A stretch of DNA of 64,000 nucleotides, taken from Pseudomonas shirazensis. GTDB lineage: Bacteria; Pseudomonadota; Gammaproteobacteria; Pseudomonadales; Pseudomonadaceae. Both the position numbers and the translations under genes were made by a program. Shown here piece after piece: positions 51,874 to 61,125 of this stretch. Below the pieces are notes generated by a model, which worked only from the letters and a program-made list of their open reading frames with translations, had not been told where the DNA came from and ran no database searches. Numbering within the stretch: position 1 is the stretch's first letter; each line of letters starts with the position of its first letter. The stretch is from contig NZ_JABWRD020000001.1 of assembly GCF_014268785.2 (NCBI RefSeq), forward strand, positions 509,001-573,000, written 5' to 3'.

Positions 51874-54426
51874 ATGGACGCTCTCTCTGCCACTGCCCCC
51901 TCCACCCGCAGTCATCTGGTCCGGCAACTGATCCTGGTATTCGCCGGGCTGTTGCTGTTGGCTCTTTTGGTCGGCCTGGTGTCGCTGTATCGGATCGCCG
52001 CCAACCTTGACCTGCGCGAGCAGGAACAAAGCCGGTTTCACGCAGAATCCGCGCTGCGCCAACTGCATAAAAGTGAGCGCACGTACCTGCTCAGCCATTC
52101 CGATTGGCAAGCAGCGTACGATCATCTGGCCGGGCCGGTGGACGCCCATTGGGCCTTCGCCGAAGACAACGTTGGCGCTACCTTGTACAGCGAGGACGGC
52201 TACGCGGGGGTATTCGTGCTCGATGATGATGGCACCCACTATGCGGTGGTCGACGGTGAGCTCAGCCAGCAGCGCTTTGATCAGTTCAGCAGCAGTGCCG
52301 ACAGGATCCTCGCCCAGGCCCGCCAGGCGCCGCGGGCAACCTCGGGCTATATGCTGTTCCGTGACCTGCCTGCCTTGTTCGCCGCTGCCGTGATCCGTGC
52401 ACCCAACATGCCTCATCACCTCAAGGCGCCGAGCGCGGTGTTGGTGTTCGTGCGCATGCTCGATGCTGCGGTGCTCGAGCCACTGGGGCAAACCGTAGGC
52501 TTGTCTGGCTTTGCCCTCAGTAATCGCCAGGCGGGCGGCGCCGGTTACGGTGTGTTGCCGCTGGAGGGGACTGGCATGCGCCTGAGCTGGCATATTCCTC
52601 AGCCGGGCCGCGAACTGATTCGTAGCGTGGTCCCGGCGCTGCTGCTGGCGGTGCTGTGCATCGCTTTGCTGGTGGCGCTGCTCGCCCGCTACGCCATTCG
52701 CACCAGCAGTGGCATCGACCGTAGCCATCAACAGCTGGAACAGACCAACGCCGCTCTTGAAACCAGCGAAGAACGCTTCAGGGCCGTTGCCGAGGCTGCC
52801 TCGGACTGGATCTGGGAAACCGACCTGCAGCTGCACCTGATCTACCTTTCAGCCCGCTTCAGCGAACTCACCGGGCATCCATTGCACGCATGGTTGCGGC
52901 GGCCGATCAGCGCCTTGCTCGACTGCGATACCGCCCATCTCGAACACTGGCTGCACGGCCTGGCTACCAGCGGTGGTTCAGCTACCTTGCGTTGCCACTA
53001 CCATGATCACCTCGGCCAGCAGCGGATCTGCCGCATTGCTGCACGGGCGATCCTCGAGCACAAACAGTGCAAGGGCTTTCGTGGCACCTGCAGCGATATC
53101 ACTGATGAAGTGGCTGCGCATGCGCAGATCCATCATTTGTCATTGCATGACCCGCTGACCGGTTTGCCCAACCGCAACAAACTGTTCCGCTATCTCGAAC
53201 ATGTCGAGCAAACCAGTCAGCGCCAGTCGGTTGCCGTACTGATGCTTGATCTGGACAACTTCAAACCGGTCAACGACAGCCTTGGTCATCCGGCCGGTGA
53301 TGCGGTGTTGGTCGAGGTCGCGGCGCGGCTGGGGCACGTCACCCGCGACAGCGATCTGGTGGCCCGCCTGGGCGGTGACGAGTTCATCATCGTGCTGGCC
53401 AAGCCAGGTCGGCGCGAGGACATCGACCGCTTCTGTGCGCGGGTGGTCGAGGCTATCGGTCGGCCCATCGACATCGACGGCCAGTTGGCCCAGGTCGGGG
53501 TCAGCCTTGGCGTGGTGCTTTCAGCCGAGTATCCGGGTTCGCCGGGCGATCTGATCCGCTACGCCGACGTGGCCCTGTACAGTGCCAAGCATGCCGGCAA
53601 GCACACCTGGCGCTACTTCACCACGCAGATGAATGCAGCGCTGGTCGACAAACGTGAACTCGAGCGCGACCTGCGCGAGGGCATCCCGCGCGGTGAGCTG
53701 AGGCTGCAGTTCCAGCCGCGTTACAAGGTTGACGGTGTCACCATCGCTTCGGGTGAAGCACTGGTCCGTTGGCAACACCCGCGGCAGGGCCTGCTCAAAC
53801 CGGACAGTTTCATCCCGCTGGCCGAAGAGTCGGACCTGATCGTACTGCTAGGTAACTGGGTCATCCGCCAGGCGTGCGCCCAGGCGCGGGACTGGCCGTT
53901 GCCGATCATGGTCTCGGTGAACATGTCGCCGGCCCAGTTCAGCCGCAGCGACGTCGTCCAGGATGTCGCCGAGGCGCTGCGCCTGACCGGCTTGCCGGCA
54001 CATCGACTGGAGCTGGAGATCACCGAGAACGTCATGCTCAACGACATTGAGGGCGCGTTGCAGACCATGACCGCGCTCAAGGAGCTGGGTATCCGCCTGA
54101 ACATGGACGACTTCGGCACCGGCTACTCGTCGCTGGGCTACCTGCGGACCTATCCATTCGACAGCATCAAGATCGACAAGCGCTTCGTCCAGTCGCTGGG
54201 CAAAAGCGAACGCGATCGCAGCGTGATCCAGGCCATTATCAACATGGGCAATGCCATGGGCATGACGGTCACCGCCGAAGGCGTCGAGACTGCCGAGCAA
54301 CTGGCGCTGCTTAGCGATGACCAGTGCCATGAAGTACAAGGATTTTTATTGAGCAAACCACTGGACAATGGCGTTTTGGTGCGGATGATGCATGAACAAA
54401 TCGCCACGACGGAAATCGTGCGCTAG
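51874..54426 (+). CDS. membrane CHASE4-PAS-GGDEF-EAL cyclic-di-GMP protein
   Basis: An 850-residue protein. One membrane helix (about 16-36), a periplasmic sensor domain of CHASE4 type (about 45-255, with SERTYLLSHSDWQAAYDHL and TLYSEDGYAGVFVLDDDGTHYAVVDG), a second helix (about 255-277), and PAS (about 300-415). GGDEF is at 500-504, with the inhibitory RxxD site present (RDSD, five residues before). EAL begins at 628 (EALVRW), and the phosphodiesterase signature residues are kept: NMSPAQFS, ENVMLND, DDFGTGYSSLGYL, KIDKRF, TAEGVET. Both catalytic halves look intact, so it could make or break cyclic-di-GMP. A second GGDEF gene follows in the same direction. Confidence 0.93.
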   Translation: MDALSATAPSTRSHLVRQLILVFAGLLLLALLVGLVSLYRIAANLDLREQEQSRFHAESALRQLHKSERTYLLSHSDWQAAYDHLAGPVDAHWAFAEDNVGATLYSEDGYAGVFVLDDDGTHYAVVDGELSQQRFDQFSSSADRILAQARQAPRATSGYMLFRDLPALFAAAVIRAPNMPHHLKAPSAVLVFVRMLDAAVLEPLGQTVGLSGFALSNRQAGGAGYGVLPLEGTGMRLSWHIPQPGRELIRSVVPALLLAVLCIALLVALLARYAIRTSSGIDRSHQQLEQTNAALETSEERFRAVAEAASDWIWETDLQLHLIYLSARFSELTGHPLHAWLRRPISALLDCDTAHLEHWLHGLATSGGSATLRCHYHDHLGQQRICRIAARAILEHKQCKGFRGTCSDITDEVAAHAQIHHLSLHDPLTGLPNRNKLFRYLEHVEQTSQRQSVAVLMLDLDNFKPVNDSLGHPAGDAVLVEVAARLGHVTRDSDLVARLGGDEFIIVLAKPGRREDIDRFCARVVEAIGRPIDIDGQLAQVGVSLGVVLSAEYPGSPGDLIRYADVALYSAKHAGKHTWRYFTTQMNAALVDKRELERDLREGIPRGELRLQFQPRYKVDGVTIASGEALVRWQHPRQGLLKPDSFIPLAEESDLIVLLGNWVIRQACAQARDWPLPIMVSVNMSPAQFSRSDVVQDVAEALRLTGLPAHRLELEITENVMLNDIEGALQTMTALKELGIRLNMDDFGTGYSSLGYLRTYPFDSIKIDKRFVQSLGKSERDRSVIQAIINMGNAMGMTVTAEGVETAEQLALLSDDQCHEVQGFLLSKPLDNGVLVRMMHEQIATTEIVR

Positions 54427-54501
54427 GCATACCGCGCAGGGTCGCGCAGAGCGGTTTACACCGTGCCATTTCATCACTTCTGCATACAGGCCCGTCAGTC
54501 C

Positions 54502-55671
54502 ATGGCGCTCGACCCCCCAACGATGTTGACCATTTCGATAGCCCTTGCCGCCGCTGCGGCGCTGTACCTGGCGGTCGAGTGGCGCACCGTGCGTGAATCT
54601 TCATTGCTGTATTGGAGCGCAGGCTTCGCCACGATCACGGTCGGCTGCGTGCTGTCGTTGATGCGTTTGCAGGGAATGCTGTTGATCGGCATCTGGTTCG
54701 CCAATGGCCTGCTAGTGACGGCGCACTTCTTGTTCCTGCTGGGGGTGGCGCGCTTCACCGAAACTCGCCTGTCGCGAGGCTGGTATTCGATTTTTGTCAT
54801 CTGGACGGCACTGTTGCTGCTGCCTGAAGGGCCTGAATGGTCAAAGCTGATGCTGCTGGCCAACTCGCTGTTGGTGGCGGTCACAACGCTCAAGGCCAGC
54901 TCGCTGCTGCGCCCGCATGGGCTGTCGCTGAGCGTGGGTGCGGTGCAGTTGCGCTTTGTGCTGCTGCTGCACGGGCTGTTCTACCTGGCCAAGATGATCC
55001 CGCCATTGATGCCCGGCACGTTGATTGACCTGGCGGCGTTCCGTGGCGAGATCATCCAGATTTCGCTGGTTGAAGGGGCGATGGCGATCATGCTGATCGC
55101 ACTGTCGATGACCGGCACCGAGCGCTATCGCCGCGAACAGCAGATCGCCCGCCTGGCCGCGCGCGACCCGCTGACCGCAATGTACAACCGGCGTGCTCTG
55201 GAGGTGCGGGCGCCGCGCCTGCTGAGCCAGGTCAGCGCCGCGCGCCCTGGGGCGTTGTTGATCATCGATATCGACAACTTCAAGATGGTCAACGACCTGT
55301 TCGGCCACGCTGCCGGCGATCGCCTGCTGGTGGCGCTGAGCGAGATGATTCGCGGGTTGGTGCCTGCCCATGCACTGGCTGCCCGGTTCGGCGGCGACGA
55401 GTTCATCATCTTGCTTGGCAACACCAGTCGTGAACGGGTCAACCAGTTGGGCGACAGCCTGCGCGAGCAGTTCCAACTACTTACCTCAGGCTCTTATGCA
55501 ACACCTGCGGCGGTAACCTTGAGCATTGGTGCCAGCTTGTTCGATCAGCCGCCCAGTGGTCTCACGGCGTTGATCGAGCAGGGTGACAATGCGCTTTATG
55601 AAACCAAGCGGGCAGGACGCAACAGCATTAGTCTGGTTGATTTGACCCTGGGCACTCCGGCGGTCGATTGA
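54502..55671 (+). CDS. membrane diguanylate cyclase (GGDEF)
   Basis: About 389 residues from the ATG at 54502; GTG 54463 and ATG 54523 are also possible, and no strong ribosome site decides. Six to seven hydrophobic segments fill the first 210 residues, with no sensor family I recognise. A GGDEF domain follows (about 215-380): DPLTAMYNRRAL, IIDIDNFKMVNDLFGHAAGD and FGGDEFIILL (G297). No RxxD inhibitory site stands five residues before GGDEF, so product inhibition is unlikely. It lies just after the CHASE4-GGDEF-EAL gene, perhaps in one transcript. Confidence 0.9.
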   Translation: MALDPPTMLTISIALAAAAALYLAVEWRTVRESSLLYWSAGFATITVGCVLSLMRLQGMLLIGIWFANGLLVTAHFLFLLGVARFTETRLSRGWYSIFVIWTALLLLPEGPEWSKLMLLANSLLVAVTTLKASSLLRPHGLSLSVGAVQLRFVLLLHGLFYLAKMIPPLMPGTLIDLAAFRGEIIQISLVEGAMAIMLIALSMTGTERYRREQQIARLAARDPLTAMYNRRALEVRAPRLLSQVSAARPGALLIIDIDNFKMVNDLFGHAAGDRLLVALSEMIRGLVPAHALAARFGGDEFIILLGNTSRERVNQLGDSLREQFQLLTSGSYATPAAVTLSIGASLFDQPPSGLTALIEQGDNALYETKRAGRNSISLVDLTLGTPAVD

Positions 55672-55734
55672 GTACGGCTGTCAACTAATTGACTGCGTTG
55701 GAGCGGGTTATTGGGTGGTCTGGACGAAAAGGCG

Positions 55735-57093
55735 TCACTGTGCGTTGATGATTACCGTGCGAGCCATGCAGTCTTTGCAGTTGACTACAGTTTCAATCTG
55801 GTTGGCTTGCGCATGCACAGCCGCTGAACCGCAGCTTACGCAGTGCAGCCTGGTGCCGCCTGCTGACGGGGCTGCTGCGCCGCCAGGCGTGGGCAATTGG
55901 CTGATATAGGCAAACAGGGTCTGGTCCAGGCCCTGATCATCCAGTTTCAGTACCACGCCATGCAGCACATGGCTGAAGCCTGATCGCGGCGCCTTCACCT
56001 CGTAGCCGGGCCAACGAAACGGCCAGCGCTCGTCGACCGCACGCTGGCCGAGCGAGAGCATCCGCCCGGGGATGGTATTGGAGGCGATGTGTTTGTTTAC
56101 CTGACACTGCGCGGCGAACGCCAGGGCGCCGCGAATAGCCGTGTTGGTCAGCGACCAGATACTGCGTATGGGCAGTTGTAACAGGAGCTGCGCGGCCACC
56201 TCACGGGATTTTTTCCACGCATCGAACGGCAGGCCGTGATCGGCCGCTCGGCTGAGGATGTAGGCATACACTTCTTCCACAGCCAAGCGGTGGAGTACTT
56301 CGACGATCTCGCCATGCCAGGCCGCCAGGGGCCCCTGTGACAAGTCATCGAGCAGCGCCTGCTGCAGTTGCGCCAGGCTCGCCCGCTGCGGACCGGTCAG
56401 GTAGACATTGACGATCCAGCACACTTTATCCAGCCGCGGTACCAGTGCCGAGCCGGTGCTGAAGGCATCCAGGGCTGAACCTGGATCGATCACCAGCACT
56501 TTTCGCTCGCGCAGCGTCTGCAACAACGCGCTGTCCATATCCTGCGTGGGTGTGAGGCGGGCATCGCCGCGCAACTCGGCCAAGGGCGCCAGACGCTGGT
56601 TGGCCTGGTCTGCATGGGTCATGAGCAAGGCCAGCAGTTGCACTTTGCTGGTGAAGTCCAGCGAGGCGAGCGGCACGCCGGGAATATCATCCAGCGACCA
56701 CTGTGTTCGAATCCGCTGACGACGCTCCAGGTTTTGTTGCTTTTGCTGGGCCATGCGTGACGCCTGGCAGGGCGCGCAGGTGCAATAACGCAGCAGGCGG
56801 GTCCGGCCAGGCGGGTAGTGACGATGATCGCAGCCCTTGCAGAAGGCTGGATCAATATCCCAGCTGGTCGCCGTCTTGCCCCGGCGCCGCTCGTACATCG
56901 GCACGGCGCAGTAAGGGCAGGTCACGTCCGGCGACGCGATAGGCGGAAAGCTCTTGATCAGACAGTTGGGTGCAAGGTCGAGGTTATAGCGCTGAATCAG
57001 AGCGGCGTTTTTCGCGCCACCGAGGTATTCCTGGTAGAGCTTTTCGACCTGTTCAGCGCTCAAGTGGCGCAGCTTGTTTTGATAGTCCGACAA
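55735..57093 (-). CDS. multi-zinc-ribbon protein of unknown function
   Basis: About 452 residues if the TTG at 57093 is the start; GGGAGG stands seven bases before it. ATGs at 57117, 57141 and 57150 are also in frame but have poorer sites. It has several Cys pairs: CPYC and CKGC in the N-terminal region, CTCAPC soon after, and CVSC and CKDC at the very C-terminus, suggesting two to three zinc ribbons. The middle (about 120-380) is helical with no motif I know. The first 30 residues (SDYQNKLRHLSAEQVEKLYQEYLGGAKN) are a charged helix reminiscent of DNA-binding regulators. It is on its own on the minus strand. Confidence 0.65.
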   Translation of the reverse strand: MSDYQNKLRHLSAEQVEKLYQEYLGGAKNAALIQRYNLDLAPNCLIKSFPPIASPDVTCPYCAVPMYERRRGKTATSWDIDPAFCKGCDHRHYPPGRTRLLRYCTCAPCQASRMAQQKQQNLERRQRIRTQWSLDDIPGVPLASLDFTSKVQLLALLMTHADQANQRLAPLAELRGDARLTPTQDMDSALLQTLRERKVLVIDPGSALDAFSTGSALVPRLDKVCWIVNVYLTGPQRASLAQLQQALLDDLSQGPLAAWHGEIVEVLHRLAVEEVYAYILSRAADHGLPFDAWKKSREVAAQLLLQLPIRSIWSLTNTAIRGALAFAAQCQVNKHIASNTIPGRMLSLGQRAVDERWPFRWPGYEVKAPRSGFSHVLHGVVLKLDDQGLDQTLFAYISQLPTPGGAAAPSAGGTRLHCVSCGSAAVHAQANQIETVVNCKDCMARTVIINAQ

Positions 57094-57232
57094 ACCTGAT
57101 TCCTCCCTCGGAAACATCGCCTTGGTGTGAGGGAAGATCATGCGGCGCATCGATTTAGCCTGGGAAGAGCCAAGAGAGCCGATCCTTCCTAAGCGTTTGT
57201 AGGGCGTTTCCCAAGCATTGCCGTTGGGGGCT

Positions 57233-58048
57233 TCAGCTTACCCGGAGCCAGATGGCGGAGGCATCGTCACTGGCTTTGAACCGGGGGTAACGCAGGCAGG
57301 CGGCATCTTCCTTTTCGATCCGACGTAGCTGCAGTGCCAGATCCGCCAGGCCGTGGTGCAGCAGATGGGCGATGAAGTCAGCGGGGGTGAAGGCCGCGTA
57401 GCTGTCCAGCAACGCGCTGAAACCGTCGCTCATCAGGACCAGGTCGTCGCCCGCTGCCACTGGCGTGCGGGTGTAGCGCAGGGCAGCGCGGGCTGCCTGG
57501 GCATCTACGCTGAGGACTGCCTTGGGCCGCTCCCGCGCCAGCCTGCGGTCAGCGATGATGGCCGGTGTGCGTACGCCATGGGCGCCAGTGCCAGGGCCCA
57601 GGGCTGCGGCTTCGGCGCTCTCGGCCTGGCGATCTGGCTCGGGGGTGAGGAAGGCAATGCCTTGCGCACTGCGGTGCAGTACTGCGCAATCGCCGAGAAA
57701 GCCGCAGCTCAATTGATCGCCTTCAAGCGCTACTGCCGCGAACGAGGCGCGGGGCAGTTCCCAGGTCGCAACCGGAAGCCGCTGACGCTGGCGCTCGTAG
57801 TCACGGGCAACTTGCGCGAAAACCGATTCACACACCAGCTCCAGGCTGCCCTCGGCGCCGGCGAAAGCCCGCTGCGCGGTCGCCGCCAACCATGCGGCGC
57901 CGCCGCGTTGGCCGAGCAGGCCGGGCGGGCCGAGGTCGGTGGCGCCGTCGATCACCCACGCGTGCAGGTCTGCGCTGCCAATGCGGTCGTCGTTGGCGAC
58001 GTCTGGCTTGCCGGCCAGGCTCAGGCTCTGGATAAGGTCGAGGTGCAT
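57233..58048 (-). CDS. PP2C-family protein serine/threonine phosphatase
   Basis: A 271-residue soluble protein. ATG 58048 is chosen (MHLDLIQSLSL); the frame is open further upstream but that part looks non-coding. PP2C metal motifs are visible: DVANDDRIG near residue 17, WVIDGATDL (about 32-40), GFLGDCAVLH (about 115), LMSDGFSALL (about 205-214) and ASDDASAIW at the end. The family removes phosphate from Ser/Thr in regulatory proteins using two Mn or Mg ions. No kinase gene is adjacent. The 270-base region 58049-58318 upstream shows no gene I can support. Confidence 0.85.
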   Translation of the reverse strand: MHLDLIQSLSLAGKPDVANDDRIGSADLHAWVIDGATDLGPPGLLGQRGGAAWLAATAQRAFAGAEGSLELVCESVFAQVARDYERQRQRLPVATWELPRASFAAVALEGDQLSCGFLGDCAVLHRSAQGIAFLTPEPDRQAESAEAAALGPGTGAHGVRTPAIIADRRLARERPKAVLSVDAQAARAALRYTRTPVAAGDDLVLMSDGFSALLDSYAAFTPADFIAHLLHHGLADLALQLRRIEKEDAACLRYPRFKASDDASAIWLRVS

Positions 58049-58318
58049 GGTCGATCGGTCTTCTTGGCGAGTGGCTGGGAGGGGTTGGACCGGGTATTGG
58101 CCTGCGGGTTCGTTCAGCTCGCGGGCGCGGTTCAGCATACCTGATGACTCTGGTCGGATCCGAGCAGGACAGCCGGTGAGGGCGGATAGAAGCCAGTGAG
58201 CAGGATTGGCATGCCACAAGACCTGCGCTCGGCCTCCTGAGTCGCGGGTGGATCGAGAGCAGGCATCGCTGTGCTGGCGCACGTCAAAGGCGAAAGCCGG
58301 GGTGGCGTGCCAGTAATT

Positions 58319-59851
58319 TCATGCTGCAGCGCCCACTTCTTCATGCGCTCGCGATCGCCCCAGCAAAGCGAGCACCAGTAATGCAGTCAACAGCGACGAT
58401 GCCGCCAGGATGTACAAGATCCTGCTGAATGCTCGGTCGTAAGTGCTCAGCAGCAGAGCGCTCTCGCTGTTGACCAAAGCGCTGGCATGCGCCAGATCGC
58501 CGAGCGCGGCGCGGTTGGCGGCCTCGAGCACAACGGCTGGATCGGCTGCGGGTAAAGCGTCGAACAATCCGTCCTGGATTAATAACGCCAGCAACGCGCC
58601 CGCCACGGCGACGGCAATCCCGTCGGCCGAAACACGTACGCAGTTGAAGATTCCGGTCGCCATGCCGGCGCGCTGTTTTTCCACCACGCTGACTGCCATG
58701 CCATCCATCAGCCCCCAAGGTAGACCTACGCCTGCGCCGATCAATACCAGCGGCGCCACCAGCGCGGGGCCGGCTCCGGCGGATAACACCTCAGCCAACC
58801 AGACCAGCCCGACCGCCAATAGCAGCAGCCCGACGGCAGACAGCGTGCCGGAGCTGAACCAGCGCGATAACAAAGCGGCAAGAAACGGCACGACCAGCAG
58901 CGGTGCAGCCAGGGCGATCATCATTTGTCCCGCTGCCAGCGCGCTCAGTCCGTCAATCCCGATGAAACGCCCCGGCAGCATTACGATCAGTGTGACAAAG
59001 AAGAAGGCTGGCGAGGCGGCCAGTACCTGCACCCCGACGAAGCGCCTGGAGCTGAATAGCGAAAGGTCGAGCATCGGCCGGGCGGCTCGGCGTTCGATAC
59101 GTACAAATACGATGAACAGCACTCCTGAACCAAGCAGCGGGCCGAGCACCAGCGCGCTGCGCCAGCCTGCTTCCGGTGCCAGCAGAATGGCGTAGGTAAA
59201 CAAACTCAGTGCGGCCGTGAAAGTGAGCGCGCCGGGCCAGTCCAAACCTGTAGCGTCTGGGTCGCGGGACTCTGTGGCGCTTACCCACACCAGCAGGAAA
59301 CCCGCTACACCAATCAGCGCTGTCGCCAAGAACACCCAGCGCCAGCCTGCCATCTCGACCAGCCAGCCTGCTGCCAGCGGCCCAAATGCCAGGCCGATGC
59401 CAAAGGTGGTACCGAGCAGGCTGAATACCCGTGTACGGATCGGTCCGTGGAAAGTCTGTGCCAACGAGGACATGGCCCCCGCAAAAGCCGCAGCGCCGCC
59501 CAGCCCTTGCGCCAGACGCAGCCCATCGATCCAGGCGACCGTCGGCGCCAGGGCAATCAAGCCTGTCATCAACACGAACAGCGCCAGGCCGATCAGCCAT
59601 ACGCGCTTGCGGCCATAAGTATCGGTCAGGCTGCCGGCTGCCATCATGGCGCTACCGTAGGTGAGGATGTAGCCATTGACTACCCAGTTCAATTGAACCG
59701 CTGAGCCGCCGAGCTCTTGATTGATTGAGGGCAGCACAACGGCTGGGCCGGTAAAGCACAGCGGGATCAGGACGCCGGTAAGGGAGGCGGCAAGCAGTTG
59801 CAGCCAATCGCGTCGAGAAGTGCTGCTTACGGCTGTGAGTGCTGGTGTCAT
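58319..59851 (-). CDS. MFS drug exporter, DHA2 (EmrB/QacA-like, 14 segments)
   Basis: About 510 residues from ATG 59851; an ATG at 59878 is also in frame. About 14 hydrophobic segments. Loop 2-3 carries the MFS motif A GSLTDTYGRKRVWLIG, and motif C lies in LLGTTFGIGLAFGPLAAGWLVE, both typical of proton-driven drug antiporters of the DHA2 family. LNWVVNGYILTYGSAM is the family's motif D1-like region. It is divergent from a LysR gene with 107 bases between, so probably controlled by it. No membrane-fusion partner is adjacent, so it likely exports only to the periplasm. Confidence 0.92.
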   Translation of the reverse strand: MTPALTAVSSTSRRDWLQLLAASLTGVLIPLCFTGPAVVLPSINQELGGSAVQLNWVVNGYILTYGSAMMAAGSLTDTYGRKRVWLIGLALFVLMTGLIALAPTVAWIDGLRLAQGLGGAAAFAGAMSSLAQTFHGPIRTRVFSLLGTTFGIGLAFGPLAAGWLVEMAGWRWVFLATALIGVAGFLLVWVSATESRDPDATGLDWPGALTFTAALSLFTYAILLAPEAGWRSALVLGPLLGSGVLFIVFVRIERRAARPMLDLSLFSSRRFVGVQVLAASPAFFFVTLIVMLPGRFIGIDGLSALAAGQMMIALAAPLLVVPFLAALLSRWFSSGTLSAVGLLLLAVGLVWLAEVLSAGAGPALVAPLVLIGAGVGLPWGLMDGMAVSVVEKQRAGMATGIFNCVRVSADGIAVAVAGALLALLIQDGLFDALPAADPAVVLEAANRAALGDLAHASALVNSESALLLSTYDRAFSRILYILAASSLLTALLVLALLGRSRAHEEVGAAA

Positions 59852-59958
59852 GGAAGTTATCCGCGAAATGTCAGCCATCAGCGTAAGGACAAGTCTGCCA
59901 CGGAAAAATAGGCTAAGGTTCCGAGCATATCGGACAAATATTCTTTAAACGGTGATGA

Positions 59959-60867
59959 GTGGATTCTCTCAGTGGCATCGCGTTCTTTGTGCAGGCGGCA
60001 GAAGCCCGCAGCTTTTCGCAAGCCGGTCGCGTGCTCGGTGTCTCGTCTTCCGCCGTCGGCAAGAGCGTGGCCCGGCTGGAGCAGCGGCTGGGCGTGCGTC
60101 TGCTCCACCGCAGCACGCGTAGCATCACGCTGACCGCTGAGGGCTCACTGTTTCTGGAGCGTTGCCGGCGCATCCTGTGCGAGGTCGAGGCGGCCGAATT
60201 GGAGCTGTCGGAAACCCAACGCGCGCCCCAAGGCAAGCTGCGTGTGAGCATGCCGCTGGTAGGCAGTTTGGTGATGCCGGCGCTGACGGCCTTCATGCAC
60301 CGCTACCCCGCAATCGAACTGGACGTGGATTTCTCGGATCGGATGGTCGATGTCATCGAAGAGGGATTCGATGCCGTCATTCGCACCGGAGAACTGACGG
60401 ATTCCCGGTTGATGTCGCGCACATTGGGCACGTTCAAGTTGCTGCTGGTAGCCTCACCCAAGTATTTGACCGCGCGCGGCACGCCGCTTGAGCCTGCTGA
60501 TCTGGCAGACCACGCTTGTATGCAACACAGGTTTCCGAGTACGGGGAAGTTCGAGCCGTGGCCCTTACGCAGGCAGCAGGACGCGGTTGAACCCGTGCTC
60601 GGGGCCTCGATGGTATGCAACACCACCGAGGCCCTGCTGCACGTCGCCCGCGATGGCCTTGGGATCGCCTGTTTGCAAGATTTCATGGTGCGGGATGCGC
60701 TTGCGGCTGGCGAACTGGTGACGGTGCTGGATGACTTTATCCAGCATCAGGGCGCCTTTCGCATGCTTTGGCCATCGAGCAAGCACCGTGCGCCCAAGCT
60801 GCGCGTGTTCATCGACTTCATGGTGGCGGAGCTTTTCAAAGCCGGTAATCCGCTACAGATGAAGTAA
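59959..60867 (+). CDS. LysR-family transcriptional regulator
   Basis: A 302-residue regulator beginning with GTG at 59959. The helix-turn-helix (about 5-60) reads FFVQAAEARSFSQAGRVLGVSSSAVGKSVARLEQRLG, of the AaeR/DhcR-like branch. The co-inducer domain follows (GKLRVSMPLVGSLVMPALTAF, VDFSDRMVDVIEEGFDAVIRTGEL, HVARDGLGIACLQDFMV). It is divergent from the MFS exporter gene and is its probable regulator. Confidence 0.9.
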   Translation: MDSLSGIAFFVQAAEARSFSQAGRVLGVSSSAVGKSVARLEQRLGVRLLHRSTRSITLTAEGSLFLERCRRILCEVEAAELELSETQRAPQGKLRVSMPLVGSLVMPALTAFMHRYPAIELDVDFSDRMVDVIEEGFDAVIRTGELTDSRLMSRTLGTFKLLLVASPKYLTARGTPLEPADLADHACMQHRFPSTGKFEPWPLRRQQDAVEPVLGASMVCNTTEALLHVARDGLGIACLQDFMVRDALAAGELVTVLDDFIQHQGAFRMLWPSSKHRAPKLRVFIDFMVAELFKAGNPLQMK

Positions 60868-61125
60868 ATATATGTTGCGCCTGCAGATATGGATCGGATT
60901 TCCCCTCTACCGTGTAGGCGGTTTCCGATCATCCTTTTCACGGCTTTGCACCATTGCATGCTCTGGGGAGCACAGCCTAGTCTTTTCCGGTCGTTGCCAT
61001 TCTTTGGCAGGCCGTCACAATCTTTGGAGCACGTGCACCTCCTATGGCGGTTGTACGTGGGGCACCTCACGTGCGTCGAGTTTCTAGAGTTCTCGGTCTG
61101 TAACCTGCGTCTGCCCAAGCCAACC
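60868..61125. other. intergenic region without a recognisable gene
   Basis: This gap separates the LysR stop from the stop of the TonB-dependent receptor, so both genes converge on it. I see no open frame with a ribosome site and no clear terminator stem with a T run. Base composition is lower in GC than the flanks. Confidence 0.4.
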
